From: Flavobacterium jumunjinense
Lineage (GTDB): Bacteria > Bacteroidota > Bacteroidia > Flavobacteriales > Flavobacteriaceae
Direction of reading: 5' to 3'
NCBI RefSeq assembly: GCF_021650975.2
Contig: NZ_CP091285.1
Location: 3,286,001 to 3,350,000, forward strand
Length of the DNA stretch: 64,000 bases
The notes below the pieces were generated by a model. That model was not told where the DNA came from. It saw nothing but the letters and a program-made list of their open reading frames with translations, and searched no databases. The translations under genes were made by a program, and so were the position numbers. Of this stretch, positions 9,046 through 17,587 are shown in pieces (position 1 is the first letter of the stretch; every line of letters begins with the position of its first letter).

Positions 9046-9408
9046 TTAGGTTTTAAGGTTTTTATTCCAATATCGTACTAAAAGAAGACAGAAAAGAAAT
9101 ACAAAGACATAATATACAGCTAAATAATCGAAGTTTGTTGCTATTTTTAAAATACAATTTATAAGTAATACAATTAAAATAAAACCAGTAAATAATAACC
9201 CCCATTTTTCATTAAAACTAAGTTTCAAAAGAATTAGATTCCCTAAAAACAGATAAAAAGCCCACGGAATAGTATGTAAAAATAGCATTCCAATATATAG
9301 ATTAATAATCTGTTCTCCTTCTAAAAGTTGATATATTAAAATGAAATGAACGGCTATAATTCCTATTATGAATGATAAACCAATACTGTGTTTAATTTTT
9401 AAATTCAT
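9046..9408 (-). CDS. Small four-helix integral membrane protein
   Basis: 120 residues, almost entirely hydrophobic, with four membrane spans (~8-28, ~36-65, ~70-92, ~97-112). I do not recognise the family. The gene starts 6 bp after the stop of the upstream YD-repeat-like secreted protein and is probably translated from the same mRNA. Confidence 0.65.
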   Translation of the reverse strand: MNLKIKHSIGLSFIIGIIAVHFILIYQLLEGEQIINLYIGMLFLHTIPWAFYLFLGNLILLKLSFNEKWGLLFTGFILIVLLINCILKIATNFDYLAVYYVFVFLFCLLLVRYWNKNLKT

Positions 9409-9414
9409 TGCAAA

Positions 9415-10158
9415 TTATTTTTTCTTAAATTTTCTTTTTGCAACTAACCATTCTTTTTCTTCAACAATCCAGTATTTCTCTGTCCAAAGGTTATTTTCAT
9501 TGAACACATATCTAAACTTTTCTACTTCATGATGAGCCCTACCTCCAATCATTATTCGAGGATACTTTTCTTCTGGAATATTTGATCGTTTTAATTCAAT
9601 AATATTATTATGGGTATCATATTTATAACTTATGGTTTCAACTCTAAAAACACCTTCAAATTTAGAGAATGTTTTGTGTTCTATAACATTTGCTTTGTCA
9701 TCGTATTTTAATTCATAGCGATAACCAAATAGACTGTCAACTCCACCTTTACATGATCTTTCTATAATTTGAGGTAAATTTTGATGATTGAAATTAGAAT
9801 ACATTTCTTTACAAAAATTATTCATTTCAATTATCTGGTTTTTATCGTTATAAATATAACTATATTTGAGAGTGTCTTGGTCTTGTATTTTATACATAAG
9901 ATTCCCTTTCTCATCATATTTATGGATTACTTTTACTGTTAATCGTGACCTTAAATAGTTACTTATACTTTCTATTCTTCCGTCATTTAATCGTATCTTT
10001 TTTGTCCAGCCAGATTTCCAGTTTTTATCATAATAGTTAATAATTTTTACACTTTTATATTTTTTAAAGTTTTCATTATTTTCTAATTCTTGATATTGAG
10101 CATAAGTAGTTTTCGAAAATAGTATAAGAGTTAAGAATAAGAAAGTTAATTGTTTCAT
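9415..10158 (-). CDS. Secreted YD-repeat-like protein
   Basis: 247 residues with a signal peptide (MKQLTFLFLTLILFSKTTYAQ). The body holds degenerate YD/RHS-type strand repeats: KYDEKGNLMYK, YIYNDKNQIIEM, KYDDKANVIEHK, YKYDTHNNIIEL and YVFNENNLWTEK. Short RHS-like beta proteins of this sort are frequent in Bacteroidetes and are probably extracellular. There is no toxin domain or RHS core, so this is not a polymorphic toxin. It sits in a run of small minus-strand secreted or membrane genes. Confidence 0.72.
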   Translation of the reverse strand: MKQLTFLFLTLILFSKTTYAQYQELENNENFKKYKSVKIINYYDKNWKSGWTKKIRLNDGRIESISNYLRSRLTVKVIHKYDEKGNLMYKIQDQDTLKYSYIYNDKNQIIEMNNFCKEMYSNFNHQNLPQIIERSCKGGVDSLFGYRYELKYDDKANVIEHKTFSKFEGVFRVETISYKYDTHNNIIELKRSNIPEEKYPRIMIGGRAHHEVEKFRYVFNENNLWTEKYWIVEEKEWLVAKRKFKKK

Positions 10159-10183
10159 TTTGTTGAAATGAGTAGTTTATAAA

Positions 10184-10636
10184 TTATTTCGTTTTTAATT
10201 GCTTTTCCTCTCTTTTAAGCCATTGATTATACCGACTTTGAAATTCATTGATATCAATATAGCTAAAGTAGTACTCAATTAAATTAGGATTATCATCACA
10301 AAAAGTGAGGGTACAGTTTTGTATTCTTGTCATTTCAAAAAAAGGCATTCTTTTAATTTTATCTGCAATGATTATCGCAACTTCACCTTTTGTTAAAGTT
10401 CGATTATGACATTCCGAATAAATTTTGGTACGAGAAGCATCAGTAAAAAAAGTCGATAAAGTTGATAAAATAGAAGTCCCTTTCGCAATTATTTTTTTTG
10501 CTGCTATTGTAGTGTTTATTCCTTTAGAGTTAGTTGTAGTAATACTATTTAATAATGTGTCTATATCGCTTCTTGTTCGAGAAAAACAGATATTAGTACT
10601 TATTATTAGAAGCAGTATGATTATTTTTTTATTCAT
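10184..10636 (-). CDS. Small secreted protein of unknown function
   Basis: 150 residues starting at MNKKIIILLLIISTNICFS, a signal peptide. I prefer this start over the in-frame ATG 21 bp upstream because it puts the signal peptide at the N terminus. The mature region has no recognised domain. It contains two Cys in each half (SECHNRT, QNCTLTFCDD) and ends in a charged tail (KREEKQLKTK). It precedes the YD-repeat-like gene by 25 bp, so co-transcription is plausible. Confidence 0.62.
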   Translation of the reverse strand: MNKKIIILLLIISTNICFSRTRSDIDTLLNSITTTNSKGINTTIAAKKIIAKGTSILSTLSTFFTDASRTKIYSECHNRTLTKGEVAIIIADKIKRMPFFEMTRIQNCTLTFCDDNPNLIEYYFSYIDINEFQSRYNQWLKREEKQLKTK

Positions 10637-10750
10637 TTTATAGTGTTGTAAATTCAAATATAAGTAACTCCTATGTTTTTACATTATCATAACAATCAAA
10701 TTTCACCAAAAACAGGTATTTCTACGTTATTTTTCTTAATTTCATTACTT

Positions 10751-10758
10751 TATATTTG
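10751..10758 (+). promoter_or_regulatory. -7 element of the tyrosinase-operon promoter
   Basis: TATATTTG ends 25 nt before the ATG at 10784. An in-frame TTG at 10760 lies immediately downstream of the hexamer and cannot be the start if transcription begins a few bases later, which supports the ATG at 10784. Confidence 0.5.
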
Positions 10759-10783
10759 ATTGAAAATAGAAAAGCGTTTGCTT

Positions 10784-11725
10784 ATGCATATAAAGAACAA
10801 AATACTATTGATAATTATATTCTTGTTTGTCGCAATTTCATTGTCTGCACAAAATGAAAAATTAATTATTGGGAGAACGTCAGGGAAATTAATAGTAAAG
10901 AAAAATAAAGAATTGAGAGTATTTGGCTTTAGTAATTCACTTTCTGGGCAAGTAACCTTACCTGGCTCTTTAATTGAAGTGAAACAAGGAGATAGTGTGC
11001 ATATTGATTTTTGGAATATATCGCAAGGTAATCCTGTCTCATTATATTCTAAAGGGATTGATTTTGAACTGCAAAACGAAGCGCATCAATCTATTAAGGA
11101 AAAGCAACCAATTGACCATATGGAGCATGGTTTTTATACTTTCTCTACTAAAAATAGAGGGACTTACCTTTATTATAGCCCAGAAAATTATCCATTTAAT
11201 CTTCAAGCAGGAATGTTCGGAGTGGTCATTATTAGATCAAAAAAAACCGATTCTTCATCTGTGACTAAGAATAATGAGTTGCTATGGTGCAGTTATGAAA
11301 TTGATACGAATTGGCATACTGATGCAATTATGGATTTGGAACATGATGATATAAACAAACCTATAGAACTTCCAGATTATGAACCGAAACACTTTTTAAT
11401 TAATGGTGTTGCTACTAAAAAAACAAGGGGTTTGCAAACGTATGTTGACCGAAGTGAAAAGATTGTACTTCGTATTGTAAATGCTGGTTTGTATCGAAAC
11501 GAAATTCTATTTCCGTTAGAAACAGAGGTAGGTCTTGTTTTTGGAAAAACGAATGCTATTGTTGCTACTTCTAAAAATAAGAAAGTGCTACTTGAAGCAG
11601 GCGATTGTATTGAATTATCTATTTCCTTAGCGGAAGTAAATAAAAAAGATACTATTATTTATCAATACATCGAATCAAAAACTAACCAAATGAAACACAA
11701 AGCAAAAATTTCAGTTTTTAATTAA
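10784..11725 (+). CDS. Secreted multicopper-oxidase-like protein lacking copper ligands
   Basis: 313 residues with a signal peptide ending near LSAQ. Two cupredoxin-type domains can be aligned to multicopper oxidases. Domain 1 has the ...VHIDFWNI...G core and the segment GTYLYYSPENYPFNLQAGMF. Domain 2 has FLINGVATKK followed by EKIVLRIVNAG and a late LEAGDCIEL. The usual copper motifs are gone: the domain-1 HWHG position reads LYSKG (~87-91) and the H.H after GTYWY reads Y.SP (~130-138). The third, copper-binding domain is absent. It is therefore unlikely to be an oxidase; a binding, chaperone or structural role is inference. It is the first gene of a plus-strand trio, 12 bp before the next gene and ending in tyrosinase. 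Confidence 0.72.
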   Translation: MHIKNKILLIIIFLFVAISLSAQNEKLIIGRTSGKLIVKKNKELRVFGFSNSLSGQVTLPGSLIEVKQGDSVHIDFWNISQGNPVSLYSKGIDFELQNEAHQSIKEKQPIDHMEHGFYTFSTKNRGTYLYYSPENYPFNLQAGMFGVVIIRSKKTDSSSVTKNNELLWCSYEIDTNWHTDAIMDLEHDDINKPIELPDYEPKHFLINGVATKKTRGLQTYVDRSEKIVLRIVNAGLYRNEILFPLETEVGLVFGKTNAIVATSKNKKVLLEAGDCIELSISLAEVNKKDTIIYQYIESKTNQMKHKAKISVFN

Positions 11726-11737
11726 TACTTAAAGCAA

Positions 11738-12172
11738 ATGAACATGAAAACAATCACTTTTAGCATTATTATATTCTTTTCTTTTTTCATCGGTTTTGCG
11801 CAAGGCAAATCTACTTTTTCGGTTGTTGGTAATGCAATCAATAAGGAAAGTTTAACAAAAGGCAAACGTTTGGATATTTCAAAAATTAAAGTAGAAAACA
11901 CTTCCGACAAACCAATATACTTAGTTTGGGAAACAGTATATAATTCTTTTCCAAAGGAATGGGATTGTTCAATGTGTCAACATGGAGCTTGTCAGATTGG
12001 GATTCCAAAAGGTTCTGTTTTTAACAAATTGAATGCAGATCAGCAAGGATTTATTGCCATTCATGTAATTCCTGCTCAAAAAACTGGAAAAGGAGTCGTT
12101 AAATTTAAGATCTATGATAAGGCAAATCCAGAATATTCAGAAATCCTCACTTTTGAAGTAGAGGTATTATAA
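11738..12172 (+). CDS. Small secreted Cys/His-motif protein in tyrosinase operon
   Basis: 144 residues with a signal peptide (MNMKTITFSIIIFFSFFIGFAQ; the second Met at 11744 is an equally good start). The mature part reads as an all-beta, Ig-like domain. A compact motif CSMCQHGAC (~77-85) offers three Cys, one Met and one His, a plausible copper(I) or disulfide site. I do not recognise a named family. It lies between the multicopper-oxidase-like gene and tyrosinase. An analogy with the small copper-delivery partner of Streptomyces tyrosinase (MelC1) is suggested by position and motif only, not by homology. Confidence 0.68.
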   Translation: MNMKTITFSIIIFFSFFIGFAQGKSTFSVVGNAINKESLTKGKRLDISKIKVENTSDKPIYLVWETVYNSFPKEWDCSMCQHGACQIGIPKGSVFNKLNADQQGFIAIHVIPAQKTGKGVVKFKIYDKANPEYSEILTFEVEVL

Positions 12173-12213
12173 AGCAAACAAATATCCAATTAATAGTAAT
12201 TAAAACAAACAAA

Positions 12214-13674
12214 ATGAAAAAAGTAATTCTTTTATTAGCAACGATTTTGATGACAGGCATGAGCTATAGTCAAAACAAAAGTAACATCAAGTATGTACGA
12301 TTAAATGCTTCTTCACCAGAAGCACAAGCCGATTTGGAAGCAATGAATGTAGCTTTCAAGAAAATGCGAGAAATGGGCTGTGAGAATGGTTTAGCGTGGT
12401 ATTATCAGGGAGCAATGCATAATATTCCTGGAACCATTAATGGGAAAAATGTACTTTGTCCAGAATATCAGAACAGTGACGATAAATTATGGGCTTGGGG
12501 AGATTGTACACATAACGGTTCTCAAAATGCAAAATTACATTTTCTGCTTTGGCACAGAATGTACATTTGGTATTTAGAAAAAATTGTTAGAGATTTATCT
12601 GGGAAAGCTGATTTTGCACTTCCTTATTGGAATTATGGACAAAACAACACAATGCCAAGTTTATTAAGTAATAAACAAACCTCTTTGTATGAACAAGCAC
12701 GATATAGTGTACTTAATAATGGGCAACCCATTCCTACTGAAAATGTGAATGATATTGAAGAGGCTATTAATGAATTAAAGACCAATCCTTCTTTTGCAGG
12801 AGATGCTGGTTTTAGTAGAAGTTTAGAAGGTTCGCCTCATGGTTATATGCATGATCTAATTGGAGGAACATATGCTAATCCAAGTGAAACTTTTTTTAAT
12901 GAAATTTATCAATTAGATGATTATTCAGGTTTAATGGCAAACGTACCTTCTGCTGGTTTTGACCCTGTTTTTTGGTTACATCACAGTATGGTGGATCGTA
13001 TTTGGGAATCTTGGGAAGCTACTTCTTATGGACAAAGACCTACTTTAGCTGAATTAGAAAAATATCCTTGGCAATATGAATTTATTGCTCCTAATGGAGA
13101 CAGAGTGACTTATACTGTAGCACAAATGTATGATGTTGTTTTTAATTTAGATTATCGTTATGATAATTTACTTTATACAGATGGAGATATGGTGTTGGCT
13201 TCTAATGAAAAAGCAACTATGAATAAAGCCTCTTTTCAAGATCCAAAAAAGAAAATTATTTGGGAACAAAAAATAGATAGAACACTTGGAGACGCTATTT
13301 TCGTTCATAAAGTAGCAAGTAAATTCTCTAAAAACACGAATAAAGCATTTAAAAGTGAAGCCAATACAAATGTGGTTTTAAACTTAGATGTAGTAGTATA
13401 TAAAGAACCAAAAGATTATTATAAAGTTTATCTTCGTTATCCTGGAGAAGAGGATCAATACGTTGGAACAATGACATTCTTTGGTGTGGCTCACGATCAT
13501 GGAACGGGAGAGAATCATACGATTGGAGAGAATGGTGTAAAACTGAATTACTCTTATTATGTATCGGACGATTTATTAGACACTGATAAAAATTTTGAAG
13601 TAATCATCAAGAAAAATGGTTCAGGAGATGTGAATGTTACCTTAGAGAAAATTAGTATGGTAAAGCTTAATTAA
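12214..13674 (+). CDS. Secreted tyrosinase (type-3 copper phenol oxidase)
   Basis: 486 residues with a signal peptide ending at MSYSQ. Tyrosinases hydroxylate monophenols and oxidise diphenols to quinones using a dinuclear copper site. CuB is textbook: H209 and H213 in SPHGYMHDL, and HH at 256-257 in DPVFWLHHSMVDRIW. CuA has H69 (GAMHNIP) and H114 (FLLWHRMYIW). The middle CuA His is unclear because the usual H-x8-H spacing would need a His at 105, which is Asn; H100 (DCTH) or H109 (KLHF) could serve. The C-terminal ~110 residues (NVVLNLDVVVYKEP, VGTMTFFGVAHDHG) resemble the polyphenol-oxidase C-terminal lid domain. Last gene of the trio, followed by a terminator. Confidence 0.9.
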   Translation: MKKVILLLATILMTGMSYSQNKSNIKYVRLNASSPEAQADLEAMNVAFKKMREMGCENGLAWYYQGAMHNIPGTINGKNVLCPEYQNSDDKLWAWGDCTHNGSQNAKLHFLLWHRMYIWYLEKIVRDLSGKADFALPYWNYGQNNTMPSLLSNKQTSLYEQARYSVLNNGQPIPTENVNDIEEAINELKTNPSFAGDAGFSRSLEGSPHGYMHDLIGGTYANPSETFFNEIYQLDDYSGLMANVPSAGFDPVFWLHHSMVDRIWESWEATSYGQRPTLAELEKYPWQYEFIAPNGDRVTYTVAQMYDVVFNLDYRYDNLLYTDGDMVLASNEKATMNKASFQDPKKKIIWEQKIDRTLGDAIFVHKVASKFSKNTNKAFKSEANTNVVLNLDVVVYKEPKDYYKVYLRYPGEEDQYVGTMTFFGVAHDHGTGENHTIGENGVKLNYSYYVSDDLLDTDKNFEVIIKKNGSGDVNVTLEKISMVKLN

Positions 13675-13695
13675 TCAAATTATTTTATAAAATAT

Positions 13696-13725
13696 AAAAC
13701 GATACTTTTTTAAGAGTATCGTTTT
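13696..13725. terminator. Bidirectional terminator between tyrosinase and MFS genes
   Basis: An 11-bp stem AAAACGATACT / AGTATCGTTTT with an 8-nt loop and T-runs on both strands lies between two convergent genes. Confidence 0.8.
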
Positions 13726-13728
13726 TTA

Positions 13729-14928
13729 TTAATCTACTTTTGGTAAAAAACGTAAAAGAAATAAAGAGATTAGTCCACAAGATAAAAAACCTAAGAATAA
13801 AGGAATAGCTGTTTTATCGATAAATAACCCCACAATTATAGCAAATGGAACGGCAATAATTGTAGAGATAAATCCTCTTAATGAAGCTCCAATTCCTGCA
13901 ATATGACCAATAGGTTGCATAGCAAGAGCGGTTACATTACCAAAGATAAATCCTAATGATAAAAATTGAATACCCATAAAAGAAAGTAGAATATAGATAG
14001 GAGGATTTTGAGTATTATAAAAGAGAACCAAATATGCTAAAGCAGAAAAGCTAAACAGATATAAGGCTTTTGTAGACAGTTTTTTCATTCCTAATTTCAC
14101 GACTAATGAACCATTTAGAAATGTAGCCACTCCTAAAAAAAATGAGATTCCTGCAAAAATATAGGCAAACTCATCTATAAGTCCGTACTGGTCTTGAAAA
14201 ATTTGTTTTGAGCTGCTTAAGAAAACCATAAAACCACCTGTCATACATCCAGAAATTAAAGTAAAAACGACACTGTCTTTATACCTAAAAAACTCTTTTG
14301 TACCATTTATAAAAAGATTTTTAGTCAGTTTAATTTTCATTGATGCTATTAATGTTTCCTCTTGTCTGATAAAAAACCAAACTAAAACAATAAATGAAAA
14401 TAGGACTTGAAAATAGAAAACGGACTGCCAATTGTACATTTTTAAAATAAATTGTCCCAAAATAGGAGCAACCATTGGAACTGATATAAAAATTACAGAA
14501 ATGAAAGACATTATTCTTGCCATTTGGTTGCCTTTATATAAATCGCGAATAATAGAAATACAAATAATTCTTGGAGCAGAAAGTCCAATCCCTTGCAGAA
14601 CTCTACCAAACAACATCATTTCTAACGACTGTGCATAAATACAAATGAAACTAGAAAAGAGGAAGATTAAAACACCTATCAATACACTAGGTTTTCTTCC
14701 TAAACTATCCGAAATAGTTCCGAAAAATAATTGACCAATTCCTAACCCTAGAAATATCATGGTAATGATTTGTTGTAAATCGCTATTTTTCGAATTGCCA
14801 ATCGCATTGCCGATAGCAGATAGACAAGGTAGAATAGAATCTATAGATAAGGCAACATTGGCCATTAAAAAAGCCATTAAAGCAATGAATTCTAATTCTG
14901 ATGTTTTCTTTTTTAATACAATTTGCAT
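13729..14928 (-). CDS. MFS drug exporter, Bcr/CflA type
   Basis: 399 residues with about 12 membrane helices. MFS motif A is visible in the loop after helix 2: GTISDSLGRKP. The first helix with MANVALSIDSILPCL and the segment GRVLQGIGLSAPRIICISIIRDLYKG match the Bcr/CflA drug-efflux subfamily. Expected to export hydrophobic drugs or metabolites by proton antiport; the substrate cannot be told. The neighbouring Crp-type regulator gene has the same orientation but lies 150 bp upstream, so a regulatory link is only possible. Confidence 0.85.
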   Translation of the reverse strand: MQIVLKKKTSELEFIALMAFLMANVALSIDSILPCLSAIGNAIGNSKNSDLQQIITMIFLGLGIGQLFFGTISDSLGRKPSVLIGVLIFLFSSFICIYAQSLEMMLFGRVLQGIGLSAPRIICISIIRDLYKGNQMARIMSFISVIFISVPMVAPILGQFILKMYNWQSVFYFQVLFSFIVLVWFFIRQEETLIASMKIKLTKNLFINGTKEFFRYKDSVVFTLISGCMTGGFMVFLSSSKQIFQDQYGLIDEFAYIFAGISFFLGVATFLNGSLVVKLGMKKLSTKALYLFSFSALAYLVLFYNTQNPPIYILLSFMGIQFLSLGFIFGNVTALAMQPIGHIAGIGASLRGFISTIIAVPFAIIVGLFIDKTAIPLFLGFLSCGLISLFLLRFLPKVD

Positions 14929-15077
14929 GAAAATATACTTAGTAGTGGTTATAGCTAGTTAGAAAACAGAAATACTTATTTTAACAAACGAATAGAATAG
15001 TTTTCTATTTTCTATAAATTATTATTCTGCAAAGTTTAGAAGAAAAAGGGATTAAAAAGTTAAGGTAGATTAAGAAA

Positions 15078-15632
15078 TTATTTTTTGCGAAGTAAGCTAA
15101 GAAATTCAGGGGTAATACCTAAATAACTAGCAATATGTTTTTGAGAAATTCGTTGCAGTAAATGAGGGAACTTTGTAATTAAATTTTGAAAACGTTGTTC
15201 TGCCGTTAATGTAAACGATTCAATAATACGTTGTTGTTGTTTAATAAAAGCATTTTGATAGAGCGTAATAGAATATCTAGAAAAAGAGGGATATGTTTCT
15301 AATAAATGATTCCATTTTTCTTTACTAATAGTTAGAACGGTAGTGTTTTCGAGTGCTTGTATATTATAAGTAGCTTCGTTTTCTTGAATAAAGCTTTGCA
15401 AATCACCAATCCAGTGATTTTCGGTACCAAATAGAATATTATGTTCTTTTCCATTATAATCAATGACAAAACAACGAATACATCCTTTAATAATAAAGTA
15501 TTCTTGATTAGAAATATGTCCAGTTTGTAGTAAGAACTCTTTCTTTTTATATTCTTTTGTTTCAAAATGAGAAAGGATTGCATTTACCTCTTCTTTATTG
15601 AAATTGCCATATTTTAATAGGTGATCTTTCAA
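15078..15632 (-). CDS. Crp/Fnr-family regulator
   Basis: 184 residues. The cyclic-nucleotide-binding-type jelly roll covers ~15-120 (FLLQTGHISNQEYFIIKGCIRCFVIDYNGKEHNILFG), followed by a long helix and a short C-terminal helix-turn-helix (RISQKHIASYLGITPEFLSLLRKK). This compact form is very common in Bacteroidetes. The phosphate-binding Arg of true cAMP receptors is not evident, so the effector is unknown. Single gene; targets unknown, with the MFS exporter just downstream as the nearest candidate. Confidence 0.85.
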   Translation of the reverse strand: MKDHLLKYGNFNKEEVNAILSHFETKEYKKKEFLLQTGHISNQEYFIIKGCIRCFVIDYNGKEHNILFGTENHWIGDLQSFIQENEATYNIQALENTTVLTISKEKWNHLLETYPSFSRYSITLYQNAFIKQQQRIIESFTLTAEQRFQNLITKFPHLLQRISQKHIASYLGITPEFLSLLRKK

Positions 15633-15663
15633 GTTTTATGTGTTTTACTTTTTTTGCATTAAT

Positions 15664-16242
15664 TTAATCAATCCTAGCTGATGTACATGTTGTCCACGGA
15701 TATGCACATTGATCATCATCATGTAACCAACCTTCAATTACTTTATTATTCAATTTGAACCGTACTTTTGCCCAAAGATCTTTTATTTCAATCAATCCCG
15801 TTTTTAAATACACTGGAGATCTATAAACGAGATTAGATTGTATTGAAGGCTCAGAATAAAATTTAATTCCTTTAGAACCTTCAATTGCTATCTCTGAAAT
15901 TTCTATTCTTAGATTGTCTTTTTTGATCCAACACCCTTTGTATTTATTGATGTCTTTATTTACTTCATGTGAAGAGCAGTCTGGCACAATCATTAAATTT
16001 TCTATTTCAAACCATCCATTTTTAGATTTTAATAATGTTAGTTTATACCAACAAAAAATTTCATCACTATTTGATAATTGTGCTACTATCTTTCCATCAA
16101 TTTTATCATAAATACTTAATAGTTCTGTAGTTTCTTGTTCATAGAAACATTCTACAAAATCTCTGTAAAATATGCTTGCTTCTTTTTTTTGAGAAAATGT
16201 TGTTGAAGTTATAATGAATATAATGAAGATTAGTTTATTCAT
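15664..16242 (-). CDS. Secreted protein with SH3-like C-terminal region
   Basis: 192 residues with a signal peptide (MNKLIFIIFIITSTTFSQ). The C-terminal part (~125-180) resembles a bacterial SH3 domain: KFYSEPSIQSNLVYR, LWAKVRF and EGWLHDDDQC. Two or more Cys near the end (DDQCAYPWTTC) may form a disulfide. The N-terminal part is not recognised. The gene is oriented the same way as the isochorismatase-like gene upstream (~100 bp gap) and is probably expressed on its own. Confidence 0.65.
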   Translation of the reverse strand: MNKLIFIIFIITSTTFSQKKEASIFYRDFVECFYEQETTELLSIYDKIDGKIVAQLSNSDEIFCWYKLTLLKSKNGWFEIENLMIVPDCSSHEVNKDINKYKGCWIKKDNLRIEISEIAIEGSKGIKFYSEPSIQSNLVYRSPVYLKTGLIEIKDLWAKVRFKLNNKVIEGWLHDDDQCAYPWTTCTSARID

Positions 16243-16344
16243 TGCTATAATTTTTTTGAAACGAAATATAAAACTATTAGCTCAATTAAAAGTGAAATAC
16301 TATTATTTGGATAGTTCTTTAAATCTATTTTCATTACTACTTTT

Positions 16345-16911
16345 TTATACCTCTTGCATTAGCTTTTCGAAATCCCAAACTGTTGCAAATTCCTCATTTA
16401 AGTTAGCAAGAGTTGTTAAATGGATTAATTCTGAGTCATATTTTTCTCCATTAATTCCAACTCTGTCAAAAGTTGCTGTAGCGTCAGAAATTAAATAAGT
16501 TTCATAGCCAAAATTACCAGCCATACGAGTAGAAGTAGAGACACAATGATTCGTTGTTATACCAACAATTACTAAAGAAGTACAATTTAATTGGTCTAAT
16601 TGCTCTTTCAAATCGGTTCCTATAAAAGCACTATTTACATTTTTTGTAATAATTGGTTCGTTTTCAAGCGGTAATACATGTTCATTAAATTGAAAACCAG
16701 GATTGGTTTTATAGAGCTTAGAATTTAGATTGGTAGAACTATGCCTGATGTGAAATATTGGTAAATTGAGTGTTCTCCATTGCTTTAATATTGATCCACA
16801 AACAATTTCTGCATTTTTATTATTTCTATTTCCGCCCCAATATTCTTCTTCTAAAAAGGCTTTTTGTACATCAATTAAAAGTAAGGCAGTATTTTTCTCT
16901 CTTAGTTTCAT
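16345..16911 (-). CDS. Isochorismatase-family cysteine hydrolase
   Basis: 188 residues, the usual length. The catalytic triad of the family is visible: Asp in LLLIDVQKAF (~14), Lys in ITKNVNSAFIGTDL (~91) and Cys in VGITTNHCVSTSTRMAGNFG (~125). The family includes isochorismatases, nicotinamidases and ureido- or N-carbamoyl hydrolases. The motif GITTNHCVSTSTR is shared by many uncharacterised cysteine hydrolases, so substrate assignment is not justified. No linked pathway genes are visible. Confidence 0.88.
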   Translation of the reverse strand: MKLREKNTALLLIDVQKAFLEEEYWGGNRNNKNAEIVCGSILKQWRTLNLPIFHIRHSSTNLNSKLYKTNPGFQFNEHVLPLENEPIITKNVNSAFIGTDLKEQLDQLNCTSLVIVGITTNHCVSTSTRMAGNFGYETYLISDATATFDRVGINGEKYDSELIHLTTLANLNEEFATVWDFEKLMQEV

Positions 16912-17002
16912 TTTAGAATAGGTCTTAAATTCAAATATAAAGAAAATCGTTTAAGTTATTACTATTAATTGTTTTTTAGAATTGAGAGCTTTAAATAATT
17001 AG

Positions 17003-17524
17003 TTAGTTGTTAATTTTCATTTTTCTTAAGATTAAAACATCATCTTTTGAATGCTCTAATTTTTTTGACCTATCACCACAATATATGTAAGGGAAAGAAT
17101 GGTTAAAATGATCAATTTCAAATTTTTTCATTTTTCTTGAATATATTAAATAGCTTTGATTTAATTCTAATATTGGACATAATCCACTAAAATTTCTTGA
17201 ATAGATTTTAATTTTAGTTTTAAAGTTTCCTTTAAACTTTTCTTTAACTTCTAAAATAAACCAATAATTGTATTCTGATTCAAAATCTATTGGACCATTA
17301 CTATTATAGTCCGTTGCGTTTAACTTTTCAGTTCGAATAACCTCAATTACTTTTCCAATGAAAACATATTCAGATTGTTCAATACTGTCTTCAATGTTTG
17401 GAATTGAAGTATCATATGTTAGGCATAAAGATGTATTATCTGTTTTTCTGTTTCCTTGGGAAAAGAGAATTAATGAACTAAATAAAATAAATATGAATTT
17501 TATAAGTTTAAAATTTAATACCAT
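17003..17524 (-). CDS. Secreted protein, possible TIMP/netrin-like fold
   Basis: 173 residues with a signal-like N terminus (FIFILFSSLILFSQ). After the signal, a single Cys precedes a segment of the form SIEQSEYVFIGKVIEVIRTEK, followed by WFILEVKEKFKGN and a later GLCPILELNQSYLIYSR. This order resembles NTR/TIMP-like domains that occur in many Bacteroidetes secreted proteins (C.., then ad.VF.GkV, then the strand with YL.y). The assignment is by pattern only. Isolated gene. Confidence 0.6.
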   Translation of the reverse strand: MVLNFKLIKFIFILFSSLILFSQGNRKTDNTSLCLTYDTSIPNIEDSIEQSEYVFIGKVIEVIRTEKLNATDYNSNGPIDFESEYNYWFILEVKEKFKGNFKTKIKIYSRNFSGLCPILELNQSYLIYSRKMKKFEIDHFNHSFPYIYCGDRSKKLEHSKDDVLILRKMKINN

Positions 17525-17587
17525 ATTGATGTAAAATATTTTTTTGAAATAATACTATTTCTGTAATAAAACAAAATCCAACAACAA

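Noticed and set aside
10784..11725. Multicopper-oxidase-like gene considered as a pseudogene
   Set aside because: The frame is intact over 313 codons with a good signal peptide and a close operon context; only the copper ligands are lost, which fits a changed function better than decay.
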